A stretch of 57,723 nucleotides of DNA from Chara braunii (taxonomy: Eukaryota > Streptophyta > Charophyceae > Charales > Characeae): positions 285,874-343,596 of the forward strand of contig BFEA01000416.1 of NCBI GenBank assembly GCA_003427395.1, given 5' to 3'. The notes under the pieces are model-generated. The model was not told the DNA's origin, did not search any database, and saw only the letters and a program-made list of their open reading frames with translations. Shown here piece after piece: positions 55,151-57,723 of this stretch; position 1 is the stretch's first letter, and every line of letters starts with the position of its first letter. A program made the position numbers and the translations under genes.

Positions 55151-55466
55151 GTCTACAAGGGCGCTTAGCTTCTGTCTACTCAGGGTGGTATTCCATTGGG
55201 CCGAGGAGCCAGTCGGGACCGACGGAGATGAGATCCTCGACGACGAGGTGGAACTGTTGGTGATCCAAGCGTAGAGGACAGATACGGAAGGAGAGCTGTT
55301 GGGGGTCCTGTTCGAAACAGTGGGGAAAGATCACCTAGAGCCGATTACAAGTGAAGTGTTGGTGTTCATGGCGCAGCTCCTCGACGATCTACCACTAGAC
55401 ATCCTCTCCCATTACGACAAGCATCCTACGCCTACCGTCCTTACATGAACTCTCGCGCCCCATCTG

Positions 55467-55850
55467 TTGTGGTTGCCGTGCTCGGAGATCGACGCCGACA
55501 ATCGCTACTATCCCTCCACAAGAGACTACCTTGTCCCAGGCGACATAATCGACCTCAGTCTCTGGCATCCGATCGGAGTACAGAGGGAAGAAGAGGGAGA
55601 ACAAGAAGAAGAAGAGGAAGAGGAGGAGGAGGAGGGCTCGGGGTCAGATTCCAGCGACCCCGACTATAGCGAGTCCAGTGAGAGAGGATTGAGGGAGCAA
55701 GGTAGTTGTGGTGAGCAGAATAGGGAGGATGACAAGGCAGCTGCACAGAGAAGGCAAGAGAAGGCAGGGGGGAAGCGGCCCGTGAGTCTATCACAGACTA
55801 TCAGACAGATTGGCAACGCGGCTTTTGCAAGGCAATCCCACGCGTAATCC
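55467..55850 (+). other. acidic ORF of unknown function
   Basis: A 126-codon open frame containing DYLVPGDIIDLSLWHPIGVQ, then a run of Glu (GAA/GAG repeat DNA), a Ser/Asp-rich segment (GSDSSDPDYSESSE) and a basic tail. It may be the C-terminal end of the same retroelement polyprotein or host sequence. No family recognised. Confidence 0.3.
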
Positions 55851-57675
55851 GGAGTCGTTGCAGGAGGACCCTGGGAGAGATGGCATCACCGTTGCGGAGG
55901 GATCTAGCAGCAGACGAAGAAGAAGAAGCCCTTCCCCTCCTCAATCCTCTCCGTCATGGCCCACCGTTCACATATGTGGAGATGCGGGCGCTCTAGCTTT
56001 GTCCCCGGTCGTTATCCCGTCGTCCCCTTGATTACCCCACCCTCCATCAACTCGAACACCGCCCCCCTTTCCCTCTCAGTTGGCACCCCTTCCTGCCTTT
56101 CGTGTTCTATCAACTCTACTCCACCCGACTCCTAGCCACCCTCTTCCCGCATGCAACCACCCACTCTCTCGTAGCTTCCTTCCCTCTCCATATCCTTCTC
56201 TTTAGCGTCGCATGGCGCAACTATAATAATATAAAAGTTTATTGTATGATCGCGAGCACCATCCCCGCGTGCCAGGATTATGAAGACTTCCTCGCCGCTA
56301 TCCCCCGCACTCTCGGAACCCTCTATCCCGACTACTTAGCTTCACTTCCGCATCAAGATCATCGTTTTCCCCGCGTTCATCACACCATCCACTACACTCG
56401 GCTTCCTACCAGAGATCGAGAGCTTCGACGCTTCCTGCCACCCCTCCCGCGAGCTCACACCCCTCCTCCCCCTGTCATAAGGCTGCTCTTCCCCGGTAAC
56501 CCGTAAGATCCGGGACAAAACTTACACATGCCACGTGGATGACTTCCACACTCCTATCGCATGGTAATTGACACGTGTAAGTTTGACATTGTTTGCTGTT
56601 GTTTCCCCTGTTTCGAGGGATCGTTGGGTGTCGCGAGTGCAAGTGTGAGCTTGCACAAAATTGAAACCCCCTGGGCGTCACATATGTGACGATCTCGTTT
56701 CTGCAAGGGCGTCATCTTTTGCGCAGTAGTGCTGAGGGGAGTTAGAGATAAGGGGGGGAATGGAGAAGAAAGGACTGGGCCCGGCTGCACTAATTCTTTC
56801 GGCTGGGACCACGACGCTTGGGAGGGCGCGCCATAGCAAGCACATAAAATAACGGTTGACGCAGCTTCTTTTCTTCTTTTTGTTTTGTTGAGGACGGAAC
56901 TGGGCGGGGAATTTTTGGCGCAGTTACCGCGCATGGAAATTTTCTTACATTTCTTTTTGAATTTTGAACATACACAGGTTCTCGGAATTTCTTTTTGCAA
57001 TTAAGATTTTAATTAGGCTAGGAATTTGGGAGCATCGTAATTTTTGGCTCTAACGGCACAAGGCTCCCTATTCGTGCACGCATTACTGGGTACTGCTCTA
57101 CGCCCTGCTCCCGCCTCGCATAAATTCTAATTGCAACCGTAATCTCTCTTTTTGCTCCTTCTTGGCGAGCGCAGGTGTAATTGTAATTCTCTCACTTCTT
57201 AATCCCTTCCCTTTCTTTTGTCGTGCGAAGTTCTCTACGCCTCTTTTCCTATCTATCTCATTGGCCTGTGAGAGCATGACTCGATCGATGCGTGGAGAGT
57301 GGCTACGTCCCCCACGCCGCGACCCTGTAACGCACCCGCATGCACTTCCTCTTCCTTTCTACTTCTCGCTTCAACATAATCTTGAATTACATCGCGCACC
57401 TCTTGACTACTATAAAGCTCGCATGCACGACTAATTCGCTTTCTAATCGACACTTGGGAGTTAGGACGGTCGAGAGGATCGGCTAACTCGTGGAGACAGA
57501 AAGGTGAGTAGGGAGTTGGGCGATCTGACAAGCTGGTGCTGGGTGTGCAGGGTTAACGTATGGTCGTGAAGGACTGTGGCATACGGGCGAACCTGGCTTG
57601 CACACTCAGACTAAGCGGGATGACAGCTTCGGGTTGTTGATGGGTGCGAGGCGACGGACTGCCCGCATCAAGGGA
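55851..57675. other. anonymous stretch with small palindromes
   Basis: C-rich to about 56500, then mixed. Contains the 16-bp palindrome CGTCACATATGTGACG near 56676-56691 and an imperfect inverted repeat, AAACTTACACATG / ACACGTGTAAGTTT (56517-56587). No gene recognised. The window ends in (GA)n (57680-57723). Confidence 0.5.
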
Positions 57676-57677
57676 AT

Positions 57678-57723
<46 letters not shown>

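Overview
This window looks like repeat-dominated nuclear DNA from a large eukaryotic genome. It has long A/T homopolymers, abundant microsatellites, two N gaps, scattered single Ns, and many non-LTR retroelements with A-rich tails. I see no bacterial gene layout. The long ORFs are plant-type L1 LINEs: an APE endonuclease, a reverse transcriptase and a C-terminal zf-RVT-like zinc motif in ORF2, and a CCHC knuckle in ORF1. That fits the green lineage. My impression is a charophyte such as Chara, but this is a guess from style and the window does not prove it. I found no intact single-copy host gene. Two weak host-gene candidates are a minus-strand ORF at about 19.6-19.9 kb and a run of splice-donor-like sites at about 9.4-10.1 kb.

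Layout. 0-9.5 kb: anonymous DNA with a tRNA-like SINE head (1.55 kb), a 259-bp-period duplication (2.5-2.9 kb), two copies of a foldback family (4.1 and 6.7 kb), polypyrimidine tracts and a duplicated G-rich pentamer minisatellite unit (5.8-6.5 kb). 9.5-14.8 kb: a (GA)n tract, possible exons, then an AT-rich block with five dispersed 30-bp motifs and a degenerate array of about 120-bp units. 14.84-15.01 kb: assembly gap. 15-24 kb: retroposon copies, an 8-bp-TSD hAT-like MITE (17.4 kb), a 44-bp-arm palindrome (18.9 kb), a trinucleotide-repeat region and several local duplications. 24.0-25.9 kb: plus-strand 5'-truncated LINE. 26-34.6 kb: retroposon tails, tandem duplications and a 120-bp TIR element. 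34.7-41.6 kb: plus-strand LINE split by a 2.2-kb insertion with a 22-bp target-site duplication. 42-44.6 kb: simple repeats. 45.2-52.6 kb: minus-strand near-complete LINE, with a tandem-repeat block upstream (53.3-53.8 kb) that may be its promoter. 54.2-55.9 kb: two retroposon copies and an LTR-retrotransposon integrase relic. To the end: nothing recognised except an acidic ORF and a (GA)n tract.

The main signal is a dispersed family, called here the hairpin-box retroposon (HBR). At least 23 copies of a 19-nt stem-loop occur: a 6-bp stem around a 7-nt CCCGGTT-like loop, followed by an A-rich tail in most copies. The stem varies in a compensatory way (GCTGGA/TCCAGC, GCTGAG/CTCAGC, GCTGGG/CCCAGC) while the loop stays similar, as expected for a conserved RNA hairpin. 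Two insertions ending in one shared tail carry clear target-site duplications, and each of the three LINE 3' ends has an HBR box downstream on the same strand. A LINE-mobilised non-coding retroposon family with a structured RNA recognition element is the best explanation; the mobilisation link is inference.
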